From positions 1 to 31,776 of the IMG/VR virus record IMGVR_UViG_3300005663_000145: a stretch of 31,776 nt of DNA; one strand, 5' to 3'. This document shows, piece after piece, positions 1 through 6,832 of this stretch (positions within the stretch are counted from its first letter, which is position 1; each line of letters begins with the position of its first letter). The translations under genes and the position numbers were made by a program. The notes under the pieces are model-generated. The model saw only the letters and a list, made by a program, of their open reading frames with translations, made no database searches and was not told the DNA's origin. The stretch comes from a virus.

Positions 1-10
1 GTTTCAGTTA

Positions 11-214
11 TTAGTTTATAAATAATGTTAAACAATTATCATCACAGTACCATTTGCCATTCCATTGTGTCGCAATAGTGGGATCAATCACTCTCATACA
101 TTGAGTGCATTCCTTCTCATAACAAATGCATGAGTGGATTGTACCACCGCAGTTGCAACATTCCCTGTCATCAGCGCCCTCTTGCCATATATCGGCTTCG
201 TGTAGATCAGTCAT
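11..214 (-). CDS. small cysteine-rich, probable zinc-binding protein
   Basis: The 67-residue product is acidic at its N-terminus and carries cysteines in CC-x2-C, CxC and CxxC arrangements (ECCNCGG near residue 18, CICYEKECTQC near 29), with two more in WYCDDNC near the end. This spacing suggests one or two structural zinc sites. It is the last gene of a four-gene leftward group. Its ATG lies inside the 3' end of the coiled-coil gene upstream (8-nt overlap), which implies translational coupling. No family is recognised. A zinc ribbon of this size in a phage could bind DNA or a host protein, but nothing in the sequence decides this. Confidence 0.72.
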   Translation of the reverse strand: MTDLHEADIWQEGADDRECCNCGGTIHSCICYEKECTQCMRVIDPTIATQWNGKWYCDDNCLTLFIN

Positions 215-563
215 TGCTTTTGTTTATTAATTTGAAGGTGTCTCTACAATTCTGTTTATTAATTGATTTGATTGTTTCTCTGTAATGGCGTATATCTGCT
301 CTATCCTCGCCCAATTCACGTTTAATCGTATCTAATGCACTATTCAAATCTGATAGCAACTTATCCCTCTGCGCCTCTGCTATAAATCTGTGAGCAATAG
401 CGTTGTCGGAAAGGATTTTGAGTTCATCCCTCTGCCTCTTTGCCTTTGACTTTTCGGAAAGGGCTTGGTCGCAAATTATACGGAGTTCGTTGAATTGCTT
501 TTTTAGGGTGTCGTATTTTTTTCCGAGTTCTGATAAGTCGTGGGGGTGTTTTATATGTGTCAT
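207..563 (-). CDS. coiled-coil protein of unknown function
   Basis: The 118-residue product is rich in Lys, Arg, Glu, Leu and Asp, and is predicted to be almost continuously helical from about residue 12 to 105 (heptad-like Leu/Ile spacing in stretches such as YDTLKKQFNELR and AQRDKLLSDLNSALDTI). It has no signal peptide or membrane segment. It follows the 48-residue zinc protein after a 10-nt gap and overlaps the next gene by 8 nt. A Rz/spanin-like role is possible for a charged helical protein near lysis genes, but it lacks the N-terminal membrane anchor an i-spanin needs, so the function is left open. Confidence 0.72.
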   Translation of the reverse strand: MTHIKHPHDLSELGKKYDTLKKQFNELRIICDQALSEKSKAKRQRDELKILSDNAIAHRFIAEAQRDKLLSDLNSALDTIKRELGEDRADIRHYRETIKSINKQNCRDTFKLINKSND

Positions 564-573
564 TGTTTTTGTT

Positions 574-720
574 TTAGCTCTTCATCGGGACTGTTGACAA
601 TCGTTGGTTTAATTTTGTAGTAACTTCTTTTTCTCTTTTTGTTTCACATTTTTTATGTATCCCCCATTTAGTTCCGTTGTATTTCACACCTTTACCGCAT
701 CTTGCACATTTTGTTTTCAT
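574..720 (-). CDS. 48-residue zinc-finger-like mini-protein
   Basis: Translation from the ATG at 720 gives a basic protein beginning MKTKCARCGKGVKYNG, with a later His and Cys (GIHKKC), so a C-x2-C...H-x3-C zinc site is plausible. The start has an unusually strong Shine-Dalgarno match for a Bacteroidota phage (TAAGGAGGTAA on the minus strand, 14 or so nt upstream). A 15-bp dyad (754-768) lies just upstream of that. The next gene begins 10 nt after its stop. The family is unknown. The reality of the gene rests on the SD, the zinc motif and its tight packing between neighbours. Confidence 0.65.
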   Translation of the reverse strand: MKTKCARCGKGVKYNGTKWGIHKKCETKREKEVTTKLNQRLSTVPMKS

Positions 721-753
721 AACTTTCAGTTTTTACCTCCTTATACGTACTTG

Positions 754-768
754 GTAACAAAAGGTTAC
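754..768. promoter_or_regulatory. GTAAC-N5-GTTAC dyad, copy 1
   Basis: The inverted repeat GTAAC-AAAAG-GTTAC is followed by AAT. The same 18-bp string with two changes recurs at 1005-1019, each time 24 to 48 nt upstream of a minus-strand start codon (720 and 981). A repeated dyad in front of two adjacent genes suggests an operator or a promoter element read by a specific regulator. No regulator gene is visible in the window. Confidence 0.5.
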
Positions 769-786
769 AATTAAGTTCAAAAAAAT

Positions 787-981
787 TTATACCCAGCCCC
801 CTTGTACCTTCTTATATCCCCTATTAATTAATTCAAATGTCATTAATCGGTCTGATAATTCGCCTTTAGGTAATCTGTACCTCCATTCCTTACGCAAATC
901 TGCTTTAATGTCATCAAATTCATTCAGCATATCAAGGAATGCTTCCTCTATTGTCATGGGTTTAATAAGTTCTTTTTTCAT
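787..981 (-). CDS. small acidic/basic hypothetical protein
   Basis: The 64-residue product starts MKKELIKPMTIEEAF, has an amphipathic helical first half and ends GYKKVQGGWV. No motif is recognised. It is the first gene of the leftward four-gene group. It lies downstream of the terminator and promoter at 1427-1488 and of the second GTAAC dyad (1005-1019), and 66 nt upstream of the 48-residue zinc protein gene. The ATG is preceded by only weak purine signals, as is usual for Bacteroidota genes. Confidence 0.65.
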   Translation of the reverse strand: MKKELIKPMTIEEAFLDMLNEFDDIKADLRKEWRYRLPKGELSDRLMTFELINRGYKKVQGGWV

Positions 982-1004
982 TTCAAATAGTTTAACGATG
1001 CGAA

Positions 1005-1019
1005 GTAACGTAAGGTTAC
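1005..1019. promoter_or_regulatory. GTAAC-N5-GTTAC dyad, copy 2
   Basis: GTAAC-GTAAG-GTTAC followed by AAT is nearly identical to the copy at 754-768. It lies 24 to 38 nt upstream of the start codon at 981. A pair of near-identical dyads at matching positions upstream of neighbouring genes is best explained as binding sites for the same protein. Confidence 0.5.
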
Positions 1020-1426
1020 AATAGCATCCTAATTTATTCGCATTTATTTTTTCGATATTCGTTGAACAGGCAAAATCGCATGACGAATATTATTAGAGTT
1101 TAAAACATACAATCCCTATCCTTGCACCCCTGTATTGAGCAAGTTTGATTAGCAATTAGAACTACCACCCCTTCATAATGAATGAACATAGAGTTCGCTT
1201 TTATTCATTATTAAGCTAAAATGGCTTTTCTTTATTCACCAAGTTAGCGACTTAGTTCCCCCTTTATTTATCACCCGCAAAAGCAACGAGGGTGCATAAT
1301 GACCGGGTTGTGGGATTGAACACATTGCCCGGATTAGGGTTTAACTACTATTTCAGTTGAGGTTTTTTGGATTCATCAGTCCCTTTGATTCGGTCAACTC
1401 TAGAAATAACACCGAACCATATTTTG

Positions 1427-1434
1427 CAAATATA
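1427..1434 (-). promoter_or_regulatory. Bacteroidota-type promoter (-7 TATATTTG)
   Basis: On the minus strand TATATTTG matches the Bacteroidota -7 consensus TAnnTTTG. A TTG for the -33 element is available at 1454-1452, with slightly short spacing. It would start a transcript near 1420 running toward the small gene group at 981-11. It sits directly after the terminator hairpin of the late operon, a sensible place for an operon boundary. Confidence 0.4.
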
Positions 1435-1435
1435 A

Positions 1436-1488
1436 TAAAAAGGAAAACCGCCAATGCAATAAGTTTGAGAACTTATCAACAATGACGG
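1436..1488 (-). terminator. terminator of the lysis/late operon
   Basis: Read leftward, a hairpin closes with CCG/CGG at its base and an ATAAGTT/AACTTAT upper stem with a four-base loop (1459-1465 and 1470-1476). It is followed by a T-rich tail, TTTTCCTTTTT. It lies about 70 nt after the last lysis gene stop (1558). The lower stem is interrupted, so efficiency is uncertain. Confidence 0.5.
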
Positions 1489-1557
1489 CTGTGTATTTTC
1501 CCGACCTGATGAATCAGCACAAAGAAACAAAATTAAATTATGTAAAACAACTATTTT

Positions 1558-1872
1558 TTAATCTTTTTCTTTCCAGCTTGTAATGAAACTCATGCCTAAA
1601 GAATATAATACGCCTATCCCTACAAGTGCCAAAGTCCATTTATCCAAGCCGTTTTTTTGAATAAGAAACAGGGCAATAGTTAAGATAGCACCTGTTCCGG
1701 TGAAGTTTAATACCCTTTTGGAACTGATACTAACACCCCTGCGGACGGTTTCTCGAATAAAAGAAGTATCACTGTCCCTAACCTTGTCCTTTATTAAAGA
1801 CAGGGCGGTATTTGCAAGTCCCTCTGCGGGATTAGCTACGTTTTTTGTGAATAATGATAGTAGTTTTTTCAT
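1558..1872 (-). CDS. two-TM membrane protein, putative second holin or holin regulator
   Basis: The 104-residue product has a polar N-terminal half and two hydrophobic segments (about residues 58-75, GTGAILTIALFLIQ, and 80-97, WTLALVGIGVLYSLGMSFI), with a short charged C-terminal tail (SWKEKD). It follows the endolysin gene by 15 nt. Its position and two-helix layout fit a phage holin, antiholin or another lysis membrane protein. The 53-residue protein just upstream of the endolysin is an equally good holin, so one of the two may be an antagonist. The assignment rests on topology and neighbours. Confidence 0.6.
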   Translation of the reverse strand: MKKLLSLFTKNVANPAEGLANTALSLIKDKVRDSDTSFIRETVRRGVSISSKRVLNFTGTGAILTIALFLIQKNGLDKWTLALVGIGVLYSLGMSFITSWKEKD

Positions 1873-1887
1873 AATAATTGTTTTAAG

Positions 1888-2328
1888 TTAAGTTTTTTCT
1901 ATCTCAATGTGCGGGGTGTCGTCAAAACTTTGTTCAAGTATCTCATTATCTCGATCAAAGTTAGCTCCCCAACGTACCTTGTGGCTTATTCTCCCTTCGT
2001 TTAAGAGGCGATTAGCTACTGCGGTGATAACTCCGCCCAAATATACTAAATAAGTTGTATTAAACGCTAATTTGGGCTTGCTTTTTACATAAGCATAATA
2101 ATCAAACGCCATTGAGGGTTGGTAGTTGTGCTTTCCTTTTATCTTAATACCGTCAATCTTTGACTTTCCAGTGTTAAAGTATTCCAATTGCTTTTCTACG
2201 CTACGGTGTCCTTCGCTTACTCCAAAATCTACCATGCTGACCTTTAAACTTTCCTCTGCGATTAGTTGTAAGTCGGGATGACAACTTGCTAACTTAGTTT
2301 TGCTTCTATTTCCAAATTGATAACTCAT
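1888..2328 (-). CDS. endolysin, M15 (VanY/L-Ala-D-Glu) peptidase family
   Basis: The 146-residue protein is a single-domain peptidoglycan peptidase that would cut the stem peptide of host cell wall during lysis. The M15 zinc site can be followed: SEGHRS near residue 38, the His/Asp pair in KHNYQPSMAFD (H67 and D76), and the C-terminal DTPHIEI with H140. The length is typical of phage M15 endolysins without a binding domain. No signal peptide is present, so it needs a holin. Its ATG overlaps the stop of the 53-residue membrane protein (ATGA). Confidence 0.9.
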   Translation of the reverse strand: MSYQFGNRSKTKLASCHPDLQLIAEESLKVSMVDFGVSEGHRSVEKQLEYFNTGKSKIDGIKIKGKHNYQPSMAFDYYAYVKSKPKLAFNTTYLVYLGGVITAVANRLLNEGRISHKVRWGANFDRDNEILEQSFDDTPHIEIEKT

Positions 2329-2486
2329 TTGATTTTCTTTTTGATTAAATCATATAATAACTTAGCAAACAAACCACCAAAAGCACCGATAAATCCTAAA
2401 ATAAACGCCATGCCAATATCACCGATCCAGCCGAAAGTAACTGTTGTAAAGATATAACCTGATAATGAAAATTTAAGGTGTTCCAT
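2325..2486 (-). CDS. 53-residue membrane protein, probable holin
   Basis: Translation from the ATG at 2486 gives a short polar start, a long hydrophobic glycine-rich stretch from about residue 10 to 45 (including FILGFIGAFGGLF) that could form one or two helices, and a basic tail (DLIKKKIK). The charged tail and size are those of small phage holins. The start shares a base with the stop of the lectin-like gene (TAATG), and its TGA overlaps the endolysin ATG, so it is translationally coupled on both sides. It would form the membrane lesion that releases the endolysin. Confidence 0.75.
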   Translation of the reverse strand: MEHLKFSLSGYIFTTVTFGWIGDIGMAFILGFIGAFGGLFAKLLYDLIKKKIK

Positions 2487-3184
2487 TAAAATATTGCGTA
2501 TCTGGTGTTTAGATAATTTCGTATATCAGTTCTATCAGCAGCACTAACATCTGCATTGTAAACTATAAACTCAGCTATCTTACCTGTAAGAAAGTTTGCA
2601 GGGGCGCTGTTTGCTCCGAAACGAATATTTGCAAGACTTAATATACCAGCATCGCCAATCACCAGTGATGTGCCATCGATAAATAATTCTGAATTTACAC
2701 CATCATATGTACCTTCGTAAATATGTGGATTCGTGTCAATAAACGGAGTGTTTAAAGAAACATTCGCATTAATACTAATATTGCCACCTGACTTGAATAG
2801 TGCGTTCCTCTGCGCCCCGCCAGTTTCAAAAAACATTATCTCTATTGCAGCAACACCAAAGTTGCTTACAATAAATATAGTATTAGGTTGTATTATATTA
2901 GCACTGAAGTTAGGCGTATCTAAAAAATCATTTCCGCCAAAACTAACAGTTGATCGGTTGTTATAAACAGGGTCGCTTACTATGTGAGTGGGTCTGTTCG
3001 CTCCTGCGCCTTGTCCGAGCCTAAATACACCCCTGAATGTTCCGTTGAAAAAATCCCAAAACTCTACCAACCCTCCCACAGCGTTTATCCCCTGATCCGC
3101 CCTTGTCCATACCGCCAAATTGGCTACATCAGAAGGCAAAAAGCCGTCAAACCTTCGCCTACGCCTGTCATTATTACGATCCAC
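2486..3184 (-). CDS. concanavalin/LamG-like domain virion protein
   Basis: The 232-residue product resembles the jelly-roll (LamG/ConA-like) proteins found in phage fibres: an N-terminal PSDVANLAVWTRADQGI segment and a C-terminal TGKIAEFIVYNADVSAADR segment, where such domains end with a strand and a helix that leads into RNYLNTRY. It probably sits at the particle surface and binds carbohydrate, perhaps as receptor binding protein. The only suitable start is GTG at 3184, which overlaps the upstream gene by 11 nt. The N-terminus is strongly basic (DRNNDRRRRRF). Confidence 0.72.
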   Translation of the reverse strand: MDRNNDRRRRRFDGFLPSDVANLAVWTRADQGINAVGGLVEFWDFFNGTFRGVFRLGQGAGANRPTHIVSDPVYNNRSTVSFGGNDFLDTPNFSANIIQPNTIFIVSNFGVAAIEIMFFETGGAQRNALFKSGGNISINANVSLNTPFIDTNPHIYEGTYDGVNSELFIDGTSLVIGDAGILSLANIRFGANSAPANFLTGKIAEFIVYNADVSAADRTDIRNYLNTRYAIF

Positions 3185-3476
3185 TGTTATAAACTCTTAC
3201 GCTACCACCGTTTAACTTGATAGCAGTTATTCTCTGACGGTTATACCCCATCCTGATTAATTCTCCTTTGACATGACCCGAAGCATTAAAAGTGGGTTCA
3301 CCGCCTGTCGAAACCATTTCAACAGATGCCGCCCAAGCTAATGTCGTGTCATTTTTTGTTTGCATATTAGCGGTATCAAATCCTGTTAAATCCTCTAATA
3401 CTTCGACAATATCACCATCCAAACCCGTGTGAAGGGCTGTGTCTGATATTTTTATTCCTCCTTGTTGATAGCTCAT
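3174..3476 (-). CDS. small virion-associated protein, unknown
   Basis: The 100-residue product is soluble, without Cys, and begins MSYQQGGIKISDTALHTG. The middle part suggests a small beta-rich domain. It lies between the large fibre-like protein (4-nt gap) and the lectin-like protein (overlap), so it is probably a fibre adaptor, attachment or decoration protein. No family is recognised. Confidence 0.65.
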   Translation of the reverse strand: MSYQQGGIKISDTALHTGLDGDIVEVLEDLTGFDTANMQTKNDTTLAWAASVEMVSTGGEPTFNASGHVKGELIRMGYNRQRITAIKLNGGSVRVYNSGS

Positions 3477-3480
3477 AATT

Positions 3481-4797
3481 TTAAGTTAATTGTCTTATTG
3501 TTATACTTCCCTGAATATCCTCATTTGAACCTAATGGACGAACACATAAAACAATTTCATCTGGCGTCCCGTCTATTAATGACCCAAGTCGTAATTCATT
3601 TATAATCTCAGCAGTAGCAGGTGCAGCATTGATAGAAAATCCACCCGACATGGGTGTTCCATTGGTAACCGTATTTGCTGTTACCCCTCTTGCTACTTGT
3701 AGAGCCGAATTGACAAAGTTTGCATAAGCAAAAGCCCCCGCAACAGTTGGATTGAACATTAAAATCCACTCAAAATCATCATTTGTTTCTGAAATCATAG
3801 TGGTATTTATTATCTCTATATCTGCTGCTAAATGAGTCGGTCTTAATCTTATACCCACAACTGCATATATGGTATTAGCAACATTAGCGTCTACATGAGT
3901 GCCGTCAGTAGATAGATAATGAATCGCTCCTGTGTCATGCTGTCCTCCCTCTGATATTACGGTACTGCAAATATCCTCAAAAGTAGAAGCTGCCCCCGAA
4001 CCATCATTAGAAATCTCTGCCCTGACAGGAAGGTTCGGAGTAGACATATAAGCCACATCCAAAGAATTAGCGTTATTCAATTCATGGCATATATGAGGAA
4101 TACCGTCTACAACAAGTCCGTATCTTACCCTTCCCACTGATAACCACTCGAAATCTATAAAAAAGATTTGCGACTTGGAAAGATCTAAATTAATGCCGGA
4201 AGGGTTACCCGCGCCACCTGTTCCGTCTAATTTGTCAGTATTCCAGTTGGCTTGTGTTACTGCCACATCCACAGCCGCCCCCGTTGCAAAAGACCTGCGA
4301 ACCACTGAAAGTATAGTCCCTGATTGTTGAAAAAACAAACCATTTGATTCATCAAATAGACCCTTTCTCCGGGTTATCCCTGCTGCATTTGCACCGAAAA
4401 TTGCTGTAAATACGCATAATTGACTTTTACCCGGCTGATAATTAAACCTTTCCCGGGTCTGCCTAACTCTTACCCCTACTGTTGTGTTGCTTACTGAAAG
4501 CGTAGTGCTTGCACGGTCTACGTCAAAAGCTGTTGCCGTTCCCGCTCCCGAAGTTTGCTGATTGTCAAAGAACAAAGGAAAGTTCTCCACGTTATTTGCT
4601 ATGTCGGCATCATCAAATATCTGTTTGGAATCAAAAAGAGTTTGAGGGTTGGAAACTCTTAACCTTGCAAAAGCGTCTATCGCCATTGAATCGGCAAAAG
4701 AGAATCCATGCTCAGGGGTATGCACCCCACCCTTGTCTTTGGCTTTAATGGTGCGGGTTATTCCGTTACCGTCTTTTATTGCTAAATTATCTGCCAT
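3481..4797 (-). CDS. conserved phage structural protein, tail fibre/appendage
   Basis: The 438-residue protein has a start and core characteristic of a structural family widespread in environmental phages: DAFARLRVSNPQTLFDSKQ near residue 41, then a YQPGKSQ motif, a TRRKGLFDESNG segment and IDFEWLSVGRVRYG. Members occur next to tail or fibre genes and are predicted beta-rich appendage proteins. Here it follows the tail tube region and precedes the lectin-like protein, consistent with a fibre or head decoration role. Family recognition is from memory of the motifs; the exact position in the particle is inferred. Confidence 0.75.
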   Translation of the reverse strand: MADNLAIKDGNGITRTIKAKDKGGVHTPEHGFSFADSMAIDAFARLRVSNPQTLFDSKQIFDDADIANNVENFPLFFDNQQTSGAGTATAFDVDRASTTLSVSNTTVGVRVRQTRERFNYQPGKSQLCVFTAIFGANAAGITRRKGLFDESNGLFFQQSGTILSVVRRSFATGAAVDVAVTQANWNTDKLDGTGGAGNPSGINLDLSKSQIFFIDFEWLSVGRVRYGLVVDGIPHICHELNNANSLDVAYMSTPNLPVRAEISNDGSGAASTFEDICSTVISEGGQHDTGAIHYLSTDGTHVDANVANTIYAVVGIRLRPTHLAADIEIINTTMISETNDDFEWILMFNPTVAGAFAYANFVNSALQVARGVTANTVTNGTPMSGGFSINAAPATAEIINELRLGSLIDGTPDEIVLCVRPLGSNEDIQGSITIRQLT

Positions 4798-4799
4798 TG

Positions 4800-5198
4800 T
4801 TATAATATTAAGTATTGTGAATCACAAGCAAAACTAAAATCTAATAGCTCAGGACATATAACAGGCGATGCCGTTATGCCCCCTGCCGTAGCTACTATGC
4901 AATCAAATGATGTTGAACCTATTACAAAAGGAACTAAATTCTCCCTTGTCGCATCTGTAAAAATCTGAATCTCTACCGCCCCAAAAAATTCCGTCCATGT
5001 CTGAGTGATAGTAAACTCACCGCTTGCATCTGTTAGTACGGTGAGTTGTGTAACGATGTCAAACTTGTCTATCAGGTTTAAAAAGAACACCGTATTTGGT
5101 GGCAAACCCAAAGAGAAAGTCAAAACATCGTTACACTTCCCGTAACTAAATTCAAAACAGACATCACACGTAGGAGTTATATCGTTACAAAACCCCAT
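4800..5198 (-). CDS. cysteine-rich virion protein, unknown
   Basis: The start is placed at the ATG overlapping the upstream stop (TAATG at 5198), giving 132 residues, rather than six codons upstream. The N-terminus has four closely spaced Cys (FCNDITPTCDVCFEFSYGKC), a beta-sandwich-like middle and two more Cys near the end. The gene is embedded in the tail tube/fibre group. Such Ig-like or carbohydrate-module proteins often decorate tail tubes. The Cys cluster may bind metal. Confidence 0.65.
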   Translation of the reverse strand: MGFCNDITPTCDVCFEFSYGKCNDVLTFSLGLPPNTVFFLNLIDKFDIVTQLTVLTDASGEFTITQTWTEFFGAVEIQIFTDATRENLVPFVIGSTSFDCIVATAGGITASPVICPELLDFSFACDSQYLIL

Positions 5199-5737
5199 TA
5201 GTTGATACCGATGCACCTGTCAAATACACCTGTTGGCTGATCTGACGGACACGGTATGTCTTCCTGTGTGAACTTAGCTTGTACATTCCATATTACGCTT
5301 TGCTTTTTGTCTTCTGCAATAGGTGCTTTAGGGATAAACATAGCTACATTATCTGATAAATGAACCTGCGTTTCTGTTCGGTAGCCAACTTTCCATTCCT
5401 TACTCCTTTTTATATCGTTCCAAAAGTTGCAGTTAGCTTTATAGTTTGGCTCGAAAAAATTAAGCACGTGTTCATAACCGTCTAATGTTTCCAATGTATC
5501 ACCAAAGCCGGGCTGTACGTTCTCGTTGGATTCAAAACTGCCCCGTGTAAATGGAAATACAAAAATGTCTTTTGCGTTTAACCCCGCTGTCCATTCTGAG
5601 GTATCGGTTATGTCCGTGAAGGAAAAAGTATTTTTAACTATAAAAACACCCCTGACATCGCCCAACTCTTTAGTCGGGCAATCGGTACATACCGGGTCGG
5701 CTTGGGATGTAGTACATCCCGGATAATAAACTGACAT
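5198..5737 (-). CDS. putative major tail tube protein
   Basis: The 179-residue beta-rich product starts MSVYYPGCTTSQADPVC with four Cys in the first 20 residues and has two further Cys in the C-terminal part. Its size and its position, just after the tail completion-like genes and before the fibre genes, are right for a siphovirus tail tube subunit. There is no direct motif match, so the call is positional. It lies more than 20 kb downstream of the chaperone and tape measure genes it would work with, an unusual arrangement. Confidence 0.5.
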   Translation of the reverse strand: MSVYYPGCTTSQADPVCTDCPTKELGDVRGVFIVKNTFSFTDITDTSEWTAGLNAKDIFVFPFTRGSFESNENVQPGFGDTLETLDGYEHVLNFFEPNYKANCNFWNDIKRSKEWKVGYRTETQVHLSDNVAMFIPKAPIAEDKKQSVIWNVQAKFTQEDIPCPSDQPTGVFDRCIGIN

Positions 5738-5758
5738 AATTTTTTGTTTTAAAGTTTA

Positions 5759-6349
5759 CTATTCGCAAATCTCTATACAAGTCGTCCATGTCTTTGTTAC
5801 CACCTGGTAACTTAAAGAAAACAGTATGTCTGAGGGTTTGGTCCCAACCTCAGTATTAAACTCTGAGTTCCATACTTCCTCTTTGTTAAGATTGAATTCT
5901 CCTTGTATGATATTTGCGCCTACTAATGAATTAGCTGTAAGGAATGCCGATCCTAATTCTACGGGCATGCCTAAGTTAATTCCGGTTATAATATCTTCCT
6001 TATTAAGTTTTAATCTCTGTCGGTCTCCCATGACCACTAAAACCATATTAGCCGTTTCCTCCCTTATCACCCTGTCTCCAAAATCTGCCTCTATCTCTGT
6101 TACCGTACTCGTTAAATGCCTGTGATATAACTCAAATGGGTAACTGTCATCTATTGTTAATTTCGTTTCATCACCACTGTTATCAATTATTGCAGGTATT
6201 GTCTGCCTTATTTCTTTTTTATCCACCTTAGTAATGAGTTCTGCAATGCCTGAGAAGCGCCCCTTTTGAAACTTCTTGCTATCAAACTGTCCACCGGCTT
6301 GTGTCAGGCGGGTATTAATCTCTGCTACTATTTGATGTAACTTTGCCAT
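5759..6349 (-). CDS. putative tail terminator/head-tail joining protein
   Basis: The 196-residue protein begins MAKLHQIVAEINTRL, a helical start similar in style to tail terminator proteins, and continues with a mixed alpha/beta region (residues 70-150) and a C-terminal strand region ending WTTCIEICE. It lies 3 nt from the upstream morphogenesis gene. In the normal siphovirus order this place between the HK97 gp10-like protein and the tube protein holds the tail terminator. The assignment is by position and size only. Confidence 0.45.
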   Translation of the reverse strand: MAKLHQIVAEINTRLTQAGGQFDSKKFQKGRFSGIAELITKVDKKEIRQTIPAIIDNSGDETKLTIDDSYPFELYHRHLTSTVTEIEADFGDRVIREETANMVLVVMGDRQRLKLNKEDIITGINLGMPVELGSAFLTANSLVGANIIQGEFNLNKEEVWNSEFNTEVGTKPSDILFSLSYQVVTKTWTTCIEICE

Positions 6350-6352
6350 TTT

Positions 6353-6832
6353 CTAATCAAGTTTTTTCTTTATCTCTTTGCTTATAATTCTCACAATGGC
6401 TTGGTTATCGCTTACAGTGATCCCCCAGATGTTACCAAACCTATCTTCAAGCCAGCCATGTAAATTACTTCCGTAAGAAGTTAAAAACCCTACTCCCCAT
6501 CCACCTGAGATCGCTGCTGCCTGAAATTCCGTGCTTAACTGTCCTGTAAAGCTCAAATCCACCTTACTTATTTGTTTTGCACTACCTCCTTTTGGATTCT
6601 GTCTACGTTTTGCATAGGAACGTGAATAAGCCCCTTGTCTGGGTGTCTTACGTGAGGGTTTAAATGTTATGTTAGCTCCTGATACATCTTTGCTTTCATT
6701 GTGTATTCTTCTTGTATTTGAACTTGCTAAATCCACTGCAATACCCCTTAACATATCATCTTGATTTTTTAGTCCTCTCAATTTTACATTGAGTTTATCA
6801 ACTACTACCCCCATGTTTGATTTATAACTCAT
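6353..6832 (-). CDS. head-tail completion protein, HK97 gp10/virion morphogenesis-like
   Basis: The 159-residue basic protein has the layout of tail completion or phage virion morphogenesis proteins: an N-terminal helix (VDKLNVKLRGLKNQDDML), a flexible basic central loop rich in Arg, Lys and Gly (RKTPRQGAYSRSYAKRRQNP), then a beta-rich C-terminus and a final Lys-rich helix. It overlaps the upstream gene by 4 nt (ATGA). The role would be sealing or joining head and tail. Recognition is at the level of fold pattern. Confidence 0.55.
   Translation of the reverse strand: MSYKSNMGVVVDKLNVKLRGLKNQDDMLRGIAVDLASSNTRRIHNESKDVSGANITFKPSRKTPRQGAYSRSYAKRRQNPKGGSAKQISKVDLSFTGQLSTEFQAAAISGGWGVGFLTSYGSNLHGWLEDRFGNIWGITVSDNQAIVRIISKEIKKKLD

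Larger units (their letters stand above)
982..1557. other. long non-coding gap after the lysis genes
   Basis: No convincing gene is seen in this 576-nt stretch. It holds a terminator (1436-1488) and a promoter candidate (1427-1434) for leftward transcription, a hairpin with 9-bp arms (1175-1183 with 1203-1211), a second hairpin that closes with CCGGG/CCCGG around 1300-1335, and the GTAAC dyad at 1005-1019. A 29-codon minus-strand frame (1189-1100) has no supporting signal. Together these suggest a long structured leader upstream of the 64-residue gene. Confidence 0.55.

Noticed and set aside
1348-1530. A 60-codon minus-strand frame in the gap after the lysis genes
   Set aside because: It overlaps the terminator and promoter signals, has no upstream start signal and its product has no domain-like composition.
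5797-5812. Dyad GTTACCACCTGGTAAC
   Set aside because: It is inside the coding sequence of the tail terminator-like gene and not near a start codon, so it is considered a codon coincidence.
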